A stretch of 64,000 nt of DNA from Pseudomonas sp. PSKL.D1 (GCF_028898945.1 NZ_CP118607.1:2094001-2158000); one strand, 5' to 3'; counted from the stretch's first letter, positions 36,412 to 45,661 are shown. The notes: a model not told the origin generated them from the sequence alone. Numbers and translations: made by a program.

Positions 36412-37335
36412 TTAAAAATCGCCCACTACGCGTACCCAAGGGGTGATTTGCCGTGCGCGCGTGCCCAGTGATTGCGCCAGCGCGGCGTAGGCCCGTTCGG
36501 GGTTACGCACGTCAAACACCCCGGTGATGCGCTTGTCGCGCAGCGGTTCGGCGACGATCACCCAGCCGCCGCTGTAGCGTTGCAGCTGGTTGGCAAGTTC
36601 GCGCACGGGCATGTCCTCCACGAACAGGTCACCGGTGCGCCAACTGGCGACTTGGGTTGGCGCCACCTGGGAGCGCTCGACACGGCCGGAGGGCCAGCTG
36701 AAATCCAGGCGTTGGCCTGGGGCCAGGCGTTCGCTCAAGGGGTAGGCGCGGCTTTCTGCCTGCACCGAGCCTTCCTCTAGCGCAACCTCGGCATGTTGCG
36801 CCGCCAGCGAGAGGTCGAAGGCGGTGCCCAGCACCCGCACCGACAACTCGCCAGCCTGGGCAGTAAAGGGGTGCGCGGCGTCGTGGGCGACCTTGAAGTA
36901 GGCCTGGCCTTGCAGCAGTTCGACAGCCCGGGGGTTGTCGCTGTCCACCTTCAACGCACTGTGCGGCGCCAAGGTGATGCGTGAGCCATCAGCCAACCGC
37001 ACTTCGCGGGTTTCGCCGCTGCCGGTGCGGTAGTCGGCTTGCAGCGCAAGCTGTGCCTGCGGTGCGCTGAGCACGGCCAGCCCGGCGATGCTGGCCGCGG
37101 CAGCCAGCGCAGGCCAGCGCCGCTTGCGCCGGGCCACCACTGGCGGTGTCGGGGCAGGGTTTGCCTGCGGCAGTTCGCCCAAGGCGCCCCACAGCGTCTG
37201 CATGCGCTGCCAGGCGGCTTGGTGGGCGGGGTCGCTTGCCAGCCAGGTGTCGAACTCCACCCGGCAGCCCGGCTCCTCCTGCAAACGCAGGTGCCAGTCG
37301 GCGGCTTGCTCCAGCACCTGCGGGTCAAGCTTCAT
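36412..37335 (-). CDS. fecR: FecR-type anti-sigma/sigma regulator
   Basis: A 307-residue inner-membrane regulator: cytoplasmic DUF4880 N-terminus (ADWHLRLQEEPGCRVEFDTWL ending ahead of QTLWGALGEL), one TM segment (WPALAAAASIAGLAVLSA, about 87-104), and a periplasmic FecR domain (TREVRLADGSRITLAPHSAL; YFKVAHDAAHPFTAQAG) that meets the receptor STN domain. Start ATG 37335 overlaps the sigma gene by 11 nt. Confidence 0.92.
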   Translation of the reverse strand: MKLDPQVLEQAADWHLRLQEEPGCRVEFDTWLASDPAHQAAWQRMQTLWGALGELPQANPAPTPPVVARRKRRWPALAAAASIAGLAVLSAPQAQLALQADYRTGSGETREVRLADGSRITLAPHSALKVDSDNPRAVELLQGQAYFKVAHDAAHPFTAQAGELSVRVLGTAFDLSLAAQHAEVALEEGSVQAESRAYPLSERLAPGQRLDFSWPSGRVERSQVAPTQVASWRTGDLFVEDMPVRELANQLQRYSGGWVIVAEPLRDKRITGVFDVRNPERAYAALAQSLGTRARQITPWVRVVGDF

Positions 37336-37843
37336 GGCTGCCCCCGCCCACGTCGGGCTCCTCGACTTCCTCGGCCAAGCGGGCAAGGGCGTCGCGCAGC
37401 AGGCGATGCGCGGTGCTCAGGGAAACGCCCAGGCGCTCGGCGATCTGCGCCAGGGTGCAGCCACCAAAGCGGTGCATTTCCAGCGCCTGTCGGCTGGCTT
37501 CGGGCAGGGCTTGCAGGGCGGTGTTGAGGCGGTCGAGCAGCATGCTGTGCTGGCAGTTGTCAGCGGGGTCCGCGCCTAGCCCGGGTTGCAGCCAGGCCGG
37601 GGCCGTGGCCTGGCGTGCCTGTTCGCGGCTGCGGCTGCGTTTGAGGTCCAGCGCCAGGTTGCGCACGATGCGGTACAGGTAGGCCACCGGCTGTTCGACC
37701 GCGGCGGCGGGGGTGAAGCGGATCCACGCTTCCTGCACGATGTCTTCGGCCTGGGCGCGGTCACCGGTAATGGTGGAGGCGTAACTCACCAGCTCCCGGC
37801 GTACGCCGAGGAACACTTCCAGTTGTGTCGATGGGTCTGCCAT
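37325..37843 (-). CDS. fecI: ECF sigma factor, FecI/iron type
   Basis: A 172-residue sigma-70-family ECF factor: region 2 (ITGDRAQAEDIVQEAWIRF; YLYRIVRNLALDLKRSR) and region 4 (ALEMHRFGGCTLAQIAERLG; VSLSTAHRLLRDAL). First gene of the signalling pair; a Fur-box-like site at 37901-37919 lies 58 nt upstream, so iron limitation should turn it on. Confidence 0.93.
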   Translation of the reverse strand: MADPSTQLEVFLGVRRELVSYASTITGDRAQAEDIVQEAWIRFTPAAAVEQPVAYLYRIVRNLALDLKRSRSREQARQATAPAWLQPGLGADPADNCQHSMLLDRLNTALQALPEASRQALEMHRFGGCTLAQIAERLGVSLSTAHRLLRDALARLAEEVEEPDVGGGSHEA

Positions 37844-37900
37844 TGCCGTGCCTCAAGCCCTGTGGTCGCCGATGCGGCGCGGCGGCAGTGTGAAGCAATC

Positions 37901-37919
37901 GAGAATGGTTTTCAATTGT
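37901..37919 (-). promoter_or_regulatory. Fur-box-like site before fecI
   Basis: Minus-strand sequence acaattgaaaaccattctc matches GATAATGATAATCATTATC at 12 of 19 positions and sits in the fecI upstream region. Confidence 0.5.
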
Positions 37920-37932
37920 GCGATGCGGCGCT

Positions 37933-38892
37933 TTACTCCGATCGGCTTTGCTCCAGGTGTACCGCCGCCATGAACGTCTGCATGGCCGAGGAGTGCACGC
38001 GATTGCGCCGGGTGATCAAACCGTACGGCGGCAGGCGCGGTTCAAGCTGGATGGGCAGCACGGCTAGCAGGTGCCGCCCCGGGTAGTCGTCGACCACCGA
38101 GCGGGGGGTGATGCCGATCATGTCGGTTTGCTGCAGCAGTGACAGCAGGGTCATGATCGAAGTGGTTTCGACGATGCTGCTGGGCAGGTCGATGCGCGCA
38201 TTGTGGAACGCCTGGTTGACGATGGTGCGCATCGGGCTGGGGTGCTGCTGCAGCACCCAGGTCATGTCCTGAAGCTCGGTCCAGGCCAGTTTTTTCTGCT
38301 TGGCCAAGGGGTGTTGGGCGCCGGCGATCACGCACAGGTCTTCTTCACCCAGGCTGTCGAACTGCAGGTCGTCGGTGCGTGCGTTGCTGGGGATGCGCCC
38401 CAGTACCACATCCAGTTGGTCCTGCTGCAGGGCTTGCACCAGCACGTCACTGGTGTCCACCTGCAGGCTCATCGACAGGCGCGGGTGGCTTTGCTTGAGC
38501 GTGGCAATGGTGCGGGTGAGCAAACCCGAAGCCAGCGCCGGGATGGCGCCGATGGTGACCCGGCCCAGGTTGCCTGACTCCAGGGCGACCATTTCCTCGC
38601 GCATGCCCGACAGCTCGGCAAAGATCATGCGTGCGTAGTAAATCAGCGTTTCGCCAAACGGGGTGGGGCGCATGCCGCGTGCCAGGCGTTCGAACAGCTC
38701 GACGCCCAGCAAGTCTTCGGCTTCATGCAGCATCTTGGTTGCGGCCGGTTGGGTCATGCCGATTTCCTCGGCGGCGCGGCGCAGCGAGCCCAGCTCATCC
38801 AGGGCCAGCATCAGGCGCAGTTGCCGCAAACGCAGGCGGCTGTGGATGATGTTGGCGTCGGGGATGCGGGACATGGTCTGGCTCGTGGTCAT
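37933..38892 (-). CDS. LysR-family regulator (tct-linked)
   Basis: An LTTR of about 319 residues: HTH LRQLRLMLALDELGSLRRAA ... EEIGMTQPAATKMLHEAEDL, effector-binding domain from about residue 100 (LGRVTIGAIPALASGLLTR; ITPRSVVDDYPG). Of three possible starts (TTG 38913, ATG 38892, ATG 38874) none has a strong RBS; 38892 is a compromise. Adjacent to and codirectional with tctA; likely sensor for the TctABC/sugar-acid cluster. Proteins of this branch are common beside TctABC and sugar-acid genes. Confidence 0.87.
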   Translation of the reverse strand: MTTSQTMSRIPDANIIHSRLRLRQLRLMLALDELGSLRRAAEEIGMTQPAATKMLHEAEDLLGVELFERLARGMRPTPFGETLIYYARMIFAELSGMREEMVALESGNLGRVTIGAIPALASGLLTRTIATLKQSHPRLSMSLQVDTSDVLVQALQQDQLDVVLGRIPSNARTDDLQFDSLGEEDLCVIAGAQHPLAKQKKLAWTELQDMTWVLQQHPSPMRTIVNQAFHNARIDLPSSIVETTSIMTLLSLLQQTDMIGITPRSVVDDYPGRHLLAVLPIQLEPRLPPYGLITRRNRVHSSAMQTFMAAVHLEQSRSE

Positions 38893-38970
38893 GGGGAGGG
38901 CCAAGATTGACAAGAATTGGGGGAGGGCGCCAGCCGCGCAGGGGCACAGGAGCTCCCGCGCGGTGGCGGG

Positions 38971-40494
38971 TCAGGCGATGCGCCGGGCCAGCGTGCGGCC
39001 AAGCAAGGTACGCAGGCCGCTGATGCCTTTGGCCAGCAACGGCCAGCACAGCATCAACAGCGCCGCGCAGGTCAGGCTGCCCACCAGTGGGTTGGACCAG
39101 AAGATCGACAACTGCCCGTCCGAAAACAGCATCGACTGGCGGAACGCATCCTCTGCCTTGTCACCCAGCACGGCGGCCAGCACCAGCGGTGCGATGGGGT
39201 AGCCGAGTTTCTTGAACAGGTAGCCCAGCGCACCGAACACCAGCATCAGGCCCACGTCGGTCATCGAGTTGTGCACCGAGTAGGCACCAATGGCGCAGAC
39301 CATGATGATGATCGGCGCAATGATCGAGAACGGGATGCGCAGGATCGAGGCAAACAGCGGCACCGTGGCCAGCACCACGATCAGGCTGACGACGTTGCCC
39401 AGGTACATGCTGGCAATCAGGCCCCAGACAAAATCGTGCTGTTCGACGAACAACGTCGGCCCCGGGTGCAGGCCCCAGATCATCAACCCGCCCAGCATCA
39501 CCGCTGCCGTGGCCGAGCCGGGGATGCCCAGGGTGAGCATCGGCAGCAGGGCGCTGGTGCCGGCACTGTGGTCGGCGGTTTCCGGCGCAATCACGCCTTC
39601 CACCTCGCCACTGCCGAAGCGCTCGCGGTTTTTCGAGAAGCGCCGCGCCAGGCTGTAGCTCATGAACGACGCGGCCGTCGGGCCACCCGGGGTCACACCC
39701 ATCCAGCAGCCGACCAGGGCGCTGCGCAGCCAGGTCAGCCAGTAGCGGGGCAGCTTGGCCCAGGTGCGCAAGATCACCATCGGCGTAATGCGTGCCCGCT
39801 CACCACGGAATACCAGGCCTTCTTCCACGGTGCAGAGGATTTCGCCGATGCCGAACAGGCCGATCACCGCCACCTCGAAGCTCAGGCCCGACAGCAGCCA
39901 GGGTTGGTCGAAGGTCAGGCGCAGTTCGCCGCTCACCGTGTCCATGCCCACCGCGGCCATGCCAAAGCCGATCATCATCGCCACCACCGTCTTCAGCGGC
40001 GGGTTCTTGCTCAGGCCGATGAAGGTGCAAAACGCCAGCAGGTACACCGCAAAGAACTCCGGCGAGCTGAACTCCATGGCGAACTTGGCAATGTGAGTAG
40101 ACAGGAATGTCAGCAGCAACACGCCCACCAGCGCACCGAGCAGTGCCGAGGTGAACGCCGCCGTCAGGGCTTCGCCGGCCTGGCCGTTGCGGGCCATGGG
40201 GTAGCCATCGAAGGTGGTCGCCACCGATGACGGCTCGCCGGGGATGTTGAACAGGATCGAGGTGATCGAACCGCCGAACAACGCCCCCCAGTACATGCAC
40301 GACAGCAGGATGATCGCCGACACCGGCTCCATGGTGAAGGTCAGCGGCAACAGCAGTGCCACGCCGTTGGGTGCACCCAGCCCCGGCAGCACACCGACCA
40401 GTATGCCCAGCAGCACGCCCACCACCATCAGGCCCAGGTGGTGGGCGGTGAGGATCAGGCTCATGCCCTGCATCAACGAATCGATTTCACTCAT
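38971..40494 (-). CDS. tctA: Tripartite tricarboxylate transporter large subunit TctA
   Basis: A 507-residue, about 12-helix subunit (GVLPGLGAPNGVALLLPLTF; SCMYWGALFGGSITSILFNI; GVTPGGPTAASFMSY; TLGIPGSATAAVMLGGLM) forming the channel. Start overlaps the tctB stop by four bases. Confidence 0.94.
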   Translation of the reverse strand: MSEIDSLMQGMSLILTAHHLGLMVVGVLLGILVGVLPGLGAPNGVALLLPLTFTMEPVSAIILLSCMYWGALFGGSITSILFNIPGEPSSVATTFDGYPMARNGQAGEALTAAFTSALLGALVGVLLLTFLSTHIAKFAMEFSSPEFFAVYLLAFCTFIGLSKNPPLKTVVAMMIGFGMAAVGMDTVSGELRLTFDQPWLLSGLSFEVAVIGLFGIGEILCTVEEGLVFRGERARITPMVILRTWAKLPRYWLTWLRSALVGCWMGVTPGGPTAASFMSYSLARRFSKNRERFGSGEVEGVIAPETADHSAGTSALLPMLTLGIPGSATAAVMLGGLMIWGLHPGPTLFVEQHDFVWGLIASMYLGNVVSLIVVLATVPLFASILRIPFSIIAPIIIMVCAIGAYSVHNSMTDVGLMLVFGALGYLFKKLGYPIAPLVLAAVLGDKAEDAFRQSMLFSDGQLSIFWSNPLVGSLTCAALLMLCWPLLAKGISGLRTLLGRTLARRIA

Positions 40495-41021
40495 GGCCGC
40501 AGCCCTCCCAGGTAGCTCGCCAGGTCACCCAGCACACCGGCCTGCAGCGGCACCTTGAACCACAGCGCAAAAATCAGGTAACTGGCGAGTGCGGCGCAGC
40601 AGGGGATCAGCACGATGGTCAGCCAGCGGTGGCCTTGCCCGGCCTTGCGCGCCCGCCACATGAACCCGCCGATGAACAGCACCGAAGCCAGGTAGATGCC
40701 CAGCAATGGCATGGCCGCTACGTACACGGCAATCGGCACGAATACGGCCAGCACCTGGGCAAACGCCCGGCGCCCGACGAACGCTTCGGCCATGGCCTGG
40801 CGCCGCACCACGGCCAGCAGCAGGTTGCCCAGGCTGGCGCAGCTCAGCAGCAGGCCGATGTAGAACGGGAAGTAGCCCGCCTCTGGCCCGGCATCGCCCC
40901 AGCCAATGCCGATGGCCAGGCTGCCGTACATGAGGGTGCCGCCCAGCGCGGCGGTGAACAGGGCCAGGCCGATTTCCACCCAGCGGGTGGCAACCAGCGG
41001 CGCGTCGTTGGTGGTGGACAT
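40491..41021 (-). CDS. tctB: Tripartite tricarboxylate transporter small subunit TctB
   Basis: A 176-residue, four-helix subunit (ALFTAALGGTLMYGSLAIGI; GPEAGYFPFYIGLLLSC). Start ATG 41021 chosen; it lies 20 nt after tctC. Confidence 0.9.
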   Translation of the reverse strand: MSTTNDAPLVATRWVEIGLALFTAALGGTLMYGSLAIGIGWGDAGPEAGYFPFYIGLLLSCASLGNLLLAVVRRQAMAEAFVGRRAFAQVLAVFVPIAVYVAAMPLLGIYLASVLFIGGFMWRARKAGQGHRWLTIVLIPCCAALASYLIFALWFKVPLQAGVLGDLASYLGGLRP

Positions 41022-41041
41022 GGTGGTCTCCCTTGTCACGC

Positions 41042-42043
41042 TCACTGGCGCAGCCAGCCGGCGTCCTTGAACAGTGGCATCACGCGTTCACGGTCCTGTT
41101 CGATGTAGCTCACCAGCGCCTGGCCTTCGAGGAAGGTCGGCGCCAGCGCCGAGCGCTCGATGTAGGCCTTGAACTCTGGCGTCTGGCTGACTTTGCGCAG
41201 CACCTCCACATAGAACGCCCGCTGTTCGTCGCTGATCCCGCCGGGCAGGAAAACGGTACGGGGGAAGCGGTATTGTTCGATGGCCAGGCCCTGTTCATGG
41301 CAGGTAGGGATGTCGGCCCAGGACTGCTCGGCGGTGACCTTGTCGCGGTAGATCATGCGCTCGCGGCTGAACACGCACAGCGGCCGCACCTGGCCGCCGC
41401 GCCACTGGCTGAGGCTTTCGGCCGGGTTGTTGAGGTTGGCGGCAATGTGCTTGCCGGCCAGCTGGATGGAGGCCTCGCTGCCGCTTTTGAAGGGGATGTA
41501 GGTGAGCTTGCTGCCCACCTGCTGGCCAATCAGCAGGGCCAGGGTCTGGTCCACATCCTTGGACTGGCTGCCGCCAAAGCGCATCTTGCCGGTATTGCTT
41601 GCGAGCGCCCCCTTGAACGCGGCGGCGTCACTCCACGGGGCGTCCTGGTAGGTCCAGAGAATGAAGTCGTCTTCGGCCACGGCGGCCACCGGGGTGAGGT
41701 CGGTCCACTGGTAGCCCAGCTTGGCTACCAAGGGCAGCAGGTACACGTTGTTGGTGCCGATCACCAGCTTGTGGGCATCGCCCTGGGCCAGTTTCATGTC
41801 GAGGAAGGCTTCGGCGCCGTTGCCACCGCCTTTGTTCAGTACCACGGTGTTGACGTCCAGCAGGTGATGCTGGCTGATCGCTTGCTGGATCAGGCGCGCC
41901 AGCTGGTCGGTGCCGCCGCCGGGGCCACCGGCCACGACGATCTCGACATTCTTTTCGGGCTTCCAGGTGTCGGCAAGGGCGGGCAGGGCGGTGACACACA
42001 GCAGGCCGCAGGCGGCCAGCAGCGACGAAATGTGACTTCGCAT
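41042..42043 (-). CDS. tctC: TctC/Bug-family periplasmic binding protein
   Basis: A 333-residue binding protein: Sec signal ending LPALA, mature DTWKPEKNVEIVVAGGPGGG with the Bug-family pro-Gly loop, NKGGGNGAEAFLDMKLAQGD, and the FGGSQSKDVDQTLALLIGQQ loop. First gene of tctCBA; captures a carboxylate, probably a sugar acid or lactone-derived acid in this context. Confidence 0.92.
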   Translation of the reverse strand: MRSHISSLLAACGLLCVTALPALADTWKPEKNVEIVVAGGPGGGTDQLARLIQQAISQHHLLDVNTVVLNKGGGNGAEAFLDMKLAQGDAHKLVIGTNNVYLLPLVAKLGYQWTDLTPVAAVAEDDFILWTYQDAPWSDAAAFKGALASNTGKMRFGGSQSKDVDQTLALLIGQQVGSKLTYIPFKSGSEASIQLAGKHIAANLNNPAESLSQWRGGQVRPLCVFSRERMIYRDKVTAEQSWADIPTCHEQGLAIEQYRFPRTVFLPGGISDEQRAFYVEVLRKVSQTPEFKAYIERSALAPTFLEGQALVSYIEQDRERVMPLFKDAGWLRQ

Positions 42044-42118
42044 GGGGGACCTCTTTGTTGTCTTTGTTATGGGTCACCGAAGTCTGCGCAGCTAACCGAT
42101 AAGCGTCCACTCAAAGTT

Positions 42119-42138
42119 ACGCATACACCGATAGCCTG
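42119..42138 (-). promoter_or_regulatory. 20-bp motif shared with the second MFS promoter
   Basis: Minus-strand caggctatcggtgtatgcgt, 16/20 identical to 45767-45786 on the plus strand. It lies in the tctC/MFS divergent region. Confidence 0.5.
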
Positions 42139-42166
42139 CGGTTATAGCTGAGCGATAACCACAGGC
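42134..42166. promoter_or_regulatory. Inverted repeat in the tctC/MFS divergent region
   Basis: Arms gcctgcggttat (42134-42145) and ataaccacaggc (42155-42166), 11/12 matched, with a 9-bp centre. Further half-sites taaccgat (42093-42100) and ggttatcg (42197-42204) flank it. Fits a LysR-type operator for both directions. Confidence 0.55.
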
Positions 42167-42271
42167 AATGGCTCTATGAGCAGCTTTGATTAGACGGTTA
42201 TCGACGGCCCGGCCATAGTGGCACTGCCGGACATCACCGGCTTACAACAATAACAAGCAGAGGTACCTCCC

Positions 42272-43597
42272 ATGGCTCAGGCACACACCACTGTGCTGCA
42301 CGCTGGGCAATCGGCCGACACGCCTGTCGCGCTGAAGGCCAGCAACGTGCGCTGGCGCATCTTCGCAATCATTTTTGCCCTGACGGTGATCAACCTGATC
42401 GACCGTGTTTCGCTGTCCATTGCCATGCCCACCATTGCCGCGGAGTTCGAGCTTTCGCCGAGTATGCAGGGGCTGATCCTCAGCAGTTTCTTTTGGGCTT
42501 ACGCGTTGTTACAAATCCCCGGTGGCTGGTTGATCGACCGCTTCGGCCCGCGCCGGGTCATTGGTTGGTCCACCGGCCTGTGGGGCGCGTTCCAGACATT
42601 GGCGGCGTTCGCCACCGGTGGCCTGTCGCTGATGTTCGCCCGGGTTGCCCTGGGCGCTGCGGAGGCGCCCTTGTTCCCCTCGGGCGGCAAACTCAACTCT
42701 TTGTGGCTGGGCGCCAACGAGCGCAGCCGCGGCGCGGTGCTGATGGATTGCGGCGGCCCGCTGGGTGCGGCCTTGGGCGGCTTGATCATCGCCTACCTGA
42801 TCGCCGTGCTTGGCTCGTGGCGCATCGCCTTCTTCGTCGCCGGTATCGCCACATTGGCCATGGCCTGGCTGGCCTGGCACTACCTGCGCGACAACCCCGC
42901 CGAGCATGCCGCCGTCAATGCCGCCGAGCTGGACAAAATCAACGACGGCCGCGCTGTACCGTTGGCCGAGGCGGCGCAACGGCCGGCCAAGGGGCTGGGC
43001 ATCGCGCCCCGTTCGCTCACCGGCATCCTGTTGGGCCGCGCCAGTTGGGCGATGGTGTTCTTCGGCTTGCTGACCTGGGGGCCGAGCTACCTGGCCCATG
43101 CCCGTGGTTTTGACATCAAGGGTATCGGGGCGGCCACGTTCATCATCTTCCTGTGTGGCGCGGTGGGCTCGCTGGTGGGCGGCTTCCTGTGCGACACCCT
43201 GATCCGCAAGGGCGTGCGCCGTGGTTTGGCCGCCAAAGGGCTGCTGACGTTCTCGGGCCTGGTGGCGCTGTGCGCCTTCCTGCTGCTGCCCGGCCTGAGC
43301 GACGCCTACGCGGCTGTGGCGCTACTGTCGCTGACGGCGTTCTTCCTGATGTGGGGCAGCTTGTACTGGAGCTTCCCGGCGTTGCTCGCGGCACCGTCGC
43401 GGGTGGGCCTGATCGGTGGGGTGATGAATCTGGCCGGCAGCCTGGGCGGCATCGTGGTGCCGATTCTGGTGGGCGTGCTGTTGCAGCATCTGGGCGGCTA
43501 CCCGGCCGTGCTCGGCTTTTTTGCCCTGTGCTCGGGGCTGTTCATCGTCGGCACGCTGTTGATCTCGCTGGACAAGACCGAGGTACACCATGGCTGA
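42272..43597 (+). CDS. MFS transporter (anion:cation symporter type)
   Basis: A 441-residue, 12-helix major facilitator of the ACS family (LTVINLIDRVSLSIAMPTIA; SSFFWAYALLQIPGGWLIDRFGPRR; LGAAEAPLFPSGGKLNSLW; MNLAGSLGGIVVPILVG). ACS members carry sugar acids such as glucarate/galactonate. The stop overlaps the next gene by 8 bases. Confidence 0.9.
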   Translation: MAQAHTTVLHAGQSADTPVALKASNVRWRIFAIIFALTVINLIDRVSLSIAMPTIAAEFELSPSMQGLILSSFFWAYALLQIPGGWLIDRFGPRRVIGWSTGLWGAFQTLAAFATGGLSLMFARVALGAAEAPLFPSGGKLNSLWLGANERSRGAVLMDCGGPLGAALGGLIIAYLIAVLGSWRIAFFVAGIATLAMAWLAWHYLRDNPAEHAAVNAAELDKINDGRAVPLAEAAQRPAKGLGIAPRSLTGILLGRASWAMVFFGLLTWGPSYLAHARGFDIKGIGAATFIIFLCGAVGSLVGGFLCDTLIRKGVRRGLAAKGLLTFSGLVALCAFLLLPGLSDAYAAVALLSLTAFFLMWGSLYWSFPALLAAPSRVGLIGGVMNLAGSLGGIVVPILVGVLLQHLGGYPAVLGFFALCSGLFIVGTLLISLDKTEVHHG

Positions 43598-44549
43598 GTT
43601 GTACGAAGGGCCGATCGTCGATGCCCATCATCACTTCTGGGACCCGCTGAACAACCCGCACCCGTGGCTGTCGGCCAGCCAGAACATTCCGTTTCGTTAC
43701 GGGGATTACACTGCCATCAAGCGGCGCTACTTCCCCGAGGATTACCTGCGTGATGCGGGCACCCATCAGGTGGTCGAAACCGTCTACGTGGAAACCGAAT
43801 GGGACCCGCGTGACCCCGTGGGTGAAACGCGCTTCATCCATGGCCTGGCAGCCCGTTACGGGGCGCCCAATGCCGTGGTGGCCCAGGCCTGGCTGGATGC
43901 GCCGGACGCCGCCCGGGTGCTGGCCGAGCAGGCGGCTTTCGAGCGGGTGCGCAGCGTACGCCACAAGCCCGGCGGGCCATCGTGCCCCGCGGAGGTCGGG
44001 CGCCTGCACAGCCTGATGAGCGACGTGAACTGGCGCGATGGCTATGCGCAGCTTGCGCGCCATGGCCTGCATTTCGACCTGCAGACCCCGTGGTGGAACC
44101 TCGATGAAGCGGCCCGCCTGGCGCGCGACTTCCCCGACACGTTGCTGATTCTGAACCACGCCGGCCTGCCGTCGGACCGCAGCCCCCAGGGCCTGGCGGA
44201 CTGGCACGCGGCCATGGCGCGGTTTGCCGAATGCGACAACGTGGCGGTGAAGATTTCGGGCATAGGCCAGGCCGGCCAACCCTGGCGTGCCGAGGACAAC
44301 GCCTGGATCGTGCGCCGGGTCATCGCGTTGTTTGGCAGCGAGCGGGCGATGTTTGCCAGCAACTTCCCGGTCGATGGCCTGTGCGGCAGCTTCGACACCA
44401 TTTATGGCGGCTTCAAGCAGATTGTCGCCGACCTGCCGCACACCGCCCAGCAACAGCTTTTCTACAGCAACGCACGGCGCCTGTACCGCACCGTGCCCGA
44501 CACCTTGCGCGTCAATCAGGTGTTGCCCCACACAAGGACCCCCGCATGA
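43590..44549 (+). CDS. COG3618 amidohydrolase, sugar-lactonase/PDC-hydrolase type
   Basis: A 319-residue TIM-barrel metal hydrolase: IVDAHHHFWDPLNNPHPWL (metal HxH), TVYVETEWDPRD, ILNHAGLPSDRS, and FASNFPVDGL, all COG3618. Characterised members hydrolyse L-fucono-, L-rhamnono- or L-galactono-lactones or 2-pyrone-4,6-dicarboxylate. Beside an aldonate pathway, a sugar lactonase is the better guess. The stop overlaps the start of the PdxA-like gene (ATGA). Confidence 0.85.
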   Translation: MAELYEGPIVDAHHHFWDPLNNPHPWLSASQNIPFRYGDYTAIKRRYFPEDYLRDAGTHQVVETVYVETEWDPRDPVGETRFIHGLAARYGAPNAVVAQAWLDAPDAARVLAEQAAFERVRSVRHKPGGPSCPAEVGRLHSLMSDVNWRDGYAQLARHGLHFDLQTPWWNLDEAARLARDFPDTLLILNHAGLPSDRSPQGLADWHAAMARFAECDNVAVKISGIGQAGQPWRAEDNAWIVRRVIALFGSERAMFASNFPVDGLCGSFDTIYGGFKQIVADLPHTAQQQLFYSNARRLYRTVPDTLRVNQVLPHTRTPA

Positions 44550-45562
44550 ACAAGCCAACCTTTCCACGCCTGGCCATGGTACTGGGTGACCCGGCCGGTA
44601 TCGGGCCTGAACTGATCGCCCGCCTGCTGGCCGAGCCCGAGGTACGCGGCAAGGCGCACGTGGTGCTGATTGCCGATGAGCAGGAGATGCGCCGCGGCAT
44701 GCAGATCGCGGGTTGTGAGTTCCCGTACCGGCGTATCGATTCGCTCGACGTACTGGATTTTGCCGATGACACGCCGCTTCTGTTCCCTTATCGCGGCGCT
44801 GCACAGGGTGAGTTCCCGCGTAGCGAAGCCAGCGTGATTGGCGGGCGTTACAGCCTCGACACCTTGGCCGTGGCGCTGGAGCTCACCGACACGGGCAAGA
44901 CCGACGCCATCCTGTTCGGCCCGCTGAACAAAACCTCGCTGCACATGGCCGGCATGGGCCACAGTGACGAGCTGCACTGGTTTGCCGAGCGCCTGAATTT
45001 CAGCGGGCCGTTCTGTGAGTTCAACGTGCTCGATGCCCTGTGGACTTCGCGGGTGACCTCCCACGTGGCATTGGCCGAGGTGCCCGGCATGCTCAGCCAG
45101 GCGCGAGTGCTCGAAGCCATTGGCCTGATCGACACCGCGCTCAAGCGCAACGGTTTGCAGCGCCCACGCATCGGCGTGTGTGGCCTGAACCCGCACAACG
45201 GCGACAACGGCAGCTTTGGCCGCGAAGAGCTGGACATCATCGGCCCGGCGGTGCAGCTGGCGCGCGAGCAAGGCATCGACGCCGACGGCCCCTACCCGGG
45301 GGACACGATCTTCTTGAAGGTGCAGGGCGATGCCCAGGCCTTTGACGCGGTGGTGACCATGTACCACGACCAGGGCCAGATCGCCATCAAGCTGATGGGC
45401 TTCTCTCGGGGTGTCACGGTGCAGGGTGGCCTGCCGATCCCGATCACCACCCCGGCCCACGGCACCGCATTCGACATTGCGGGCCAGGGCAAGGCCAATG
45501 TCGGCGCTACCCGCCAGGCCTTCGAGATTGCCTGCCGCATGGGGCGCAACGCCTGCTTATAG
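44546..45562 (+). CDS. PdxA-family dehydrogenase paralogue
   Basis: A 338-residue member of the 4-hydroxythreonine-4-phosphate dehydrogenase fold. The three metal histidines are in GMGHSDELHWF, MYHDQGQIAIK and TPAHGTAFDIAG; LGDPAGIGPELIARLL opens the protein. In pseudomonads the B6 gene pdxA is elsewhere (by ksgA), so this is a catabolic paralogue. Known paralogues act on threonate/erythronate phosphates (PdxA2) or aromatic cis-dihydrodiols (TphB). Terminal gene of this operon; a REP follows. Confidence 0.85.
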   Translation: MNKPTFPRLAMVLGDPAGIGPELIARLLAEPEVRGKAHVVLIADEQEMRRGMQIAGCEFPYRRIDSLDVLDFADDTPLLFPYRGAAQGEFPRSEASVIGGRYSLDTLAVALELTDTGKTDAILFGPLNKTSLHMAGMGHSDELHWFAERLNFSGPFCEFNVLDALWTSRVTSHVALAEVPGMLSQARVLEAIGLIDTALKRNGLQRPRIGVCGLNPHNGDNGSFGREELDIIGPAVQLAREQGIDADGPYPGDTIFLKVQGDAQAFDAVVTMYHDQGQIAIKLMGFSRGVTVQGGLPIPITTPAHGTAFDIAGQGKANVGATRQAFEIACRMGRNACL

Positions 45563-45600
45563 GTATTGGTCGCCTGTGAAATCGAGCGCCGCCCTTGCGG

Positions 45601-45627
45601 CGCATCGCGGATAAATCCGCTCCTACA
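45601..45627. repeat. REP-like palindrome
   Basis: gcatcgcggataaatccgctcctac, first half of a close inverted pair. Confidence 0.75.
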
Positions 45628-45635
45628 CGGGCCCT

Positions 45636-45661
45636 TGTAGGAGCGGATTTATCCGCGATGC
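45636..45661. repeat. REP-like palindrome
   Basis: gtaggagcggatttatccgcgatgcg, inverted copy of the previous unit, 8 bp apart; could fold into a long hairpin. Confidence 0.75.

Noticed and set aside
44546..45562. The PdxA-like gene as the pyridoxine biosynthesis gene pdxA
   Set aside because: It lies in a catabolic operon and pdxA of pseudomonads is normally beside ksgA; a paralogue is more likely.
45601..45661. The close inverted REP pair as a gene terminator or CRISPR-like repeat
   Set aside because: The sequences match the interspersed REP family and lack regular spacing or a T-run.
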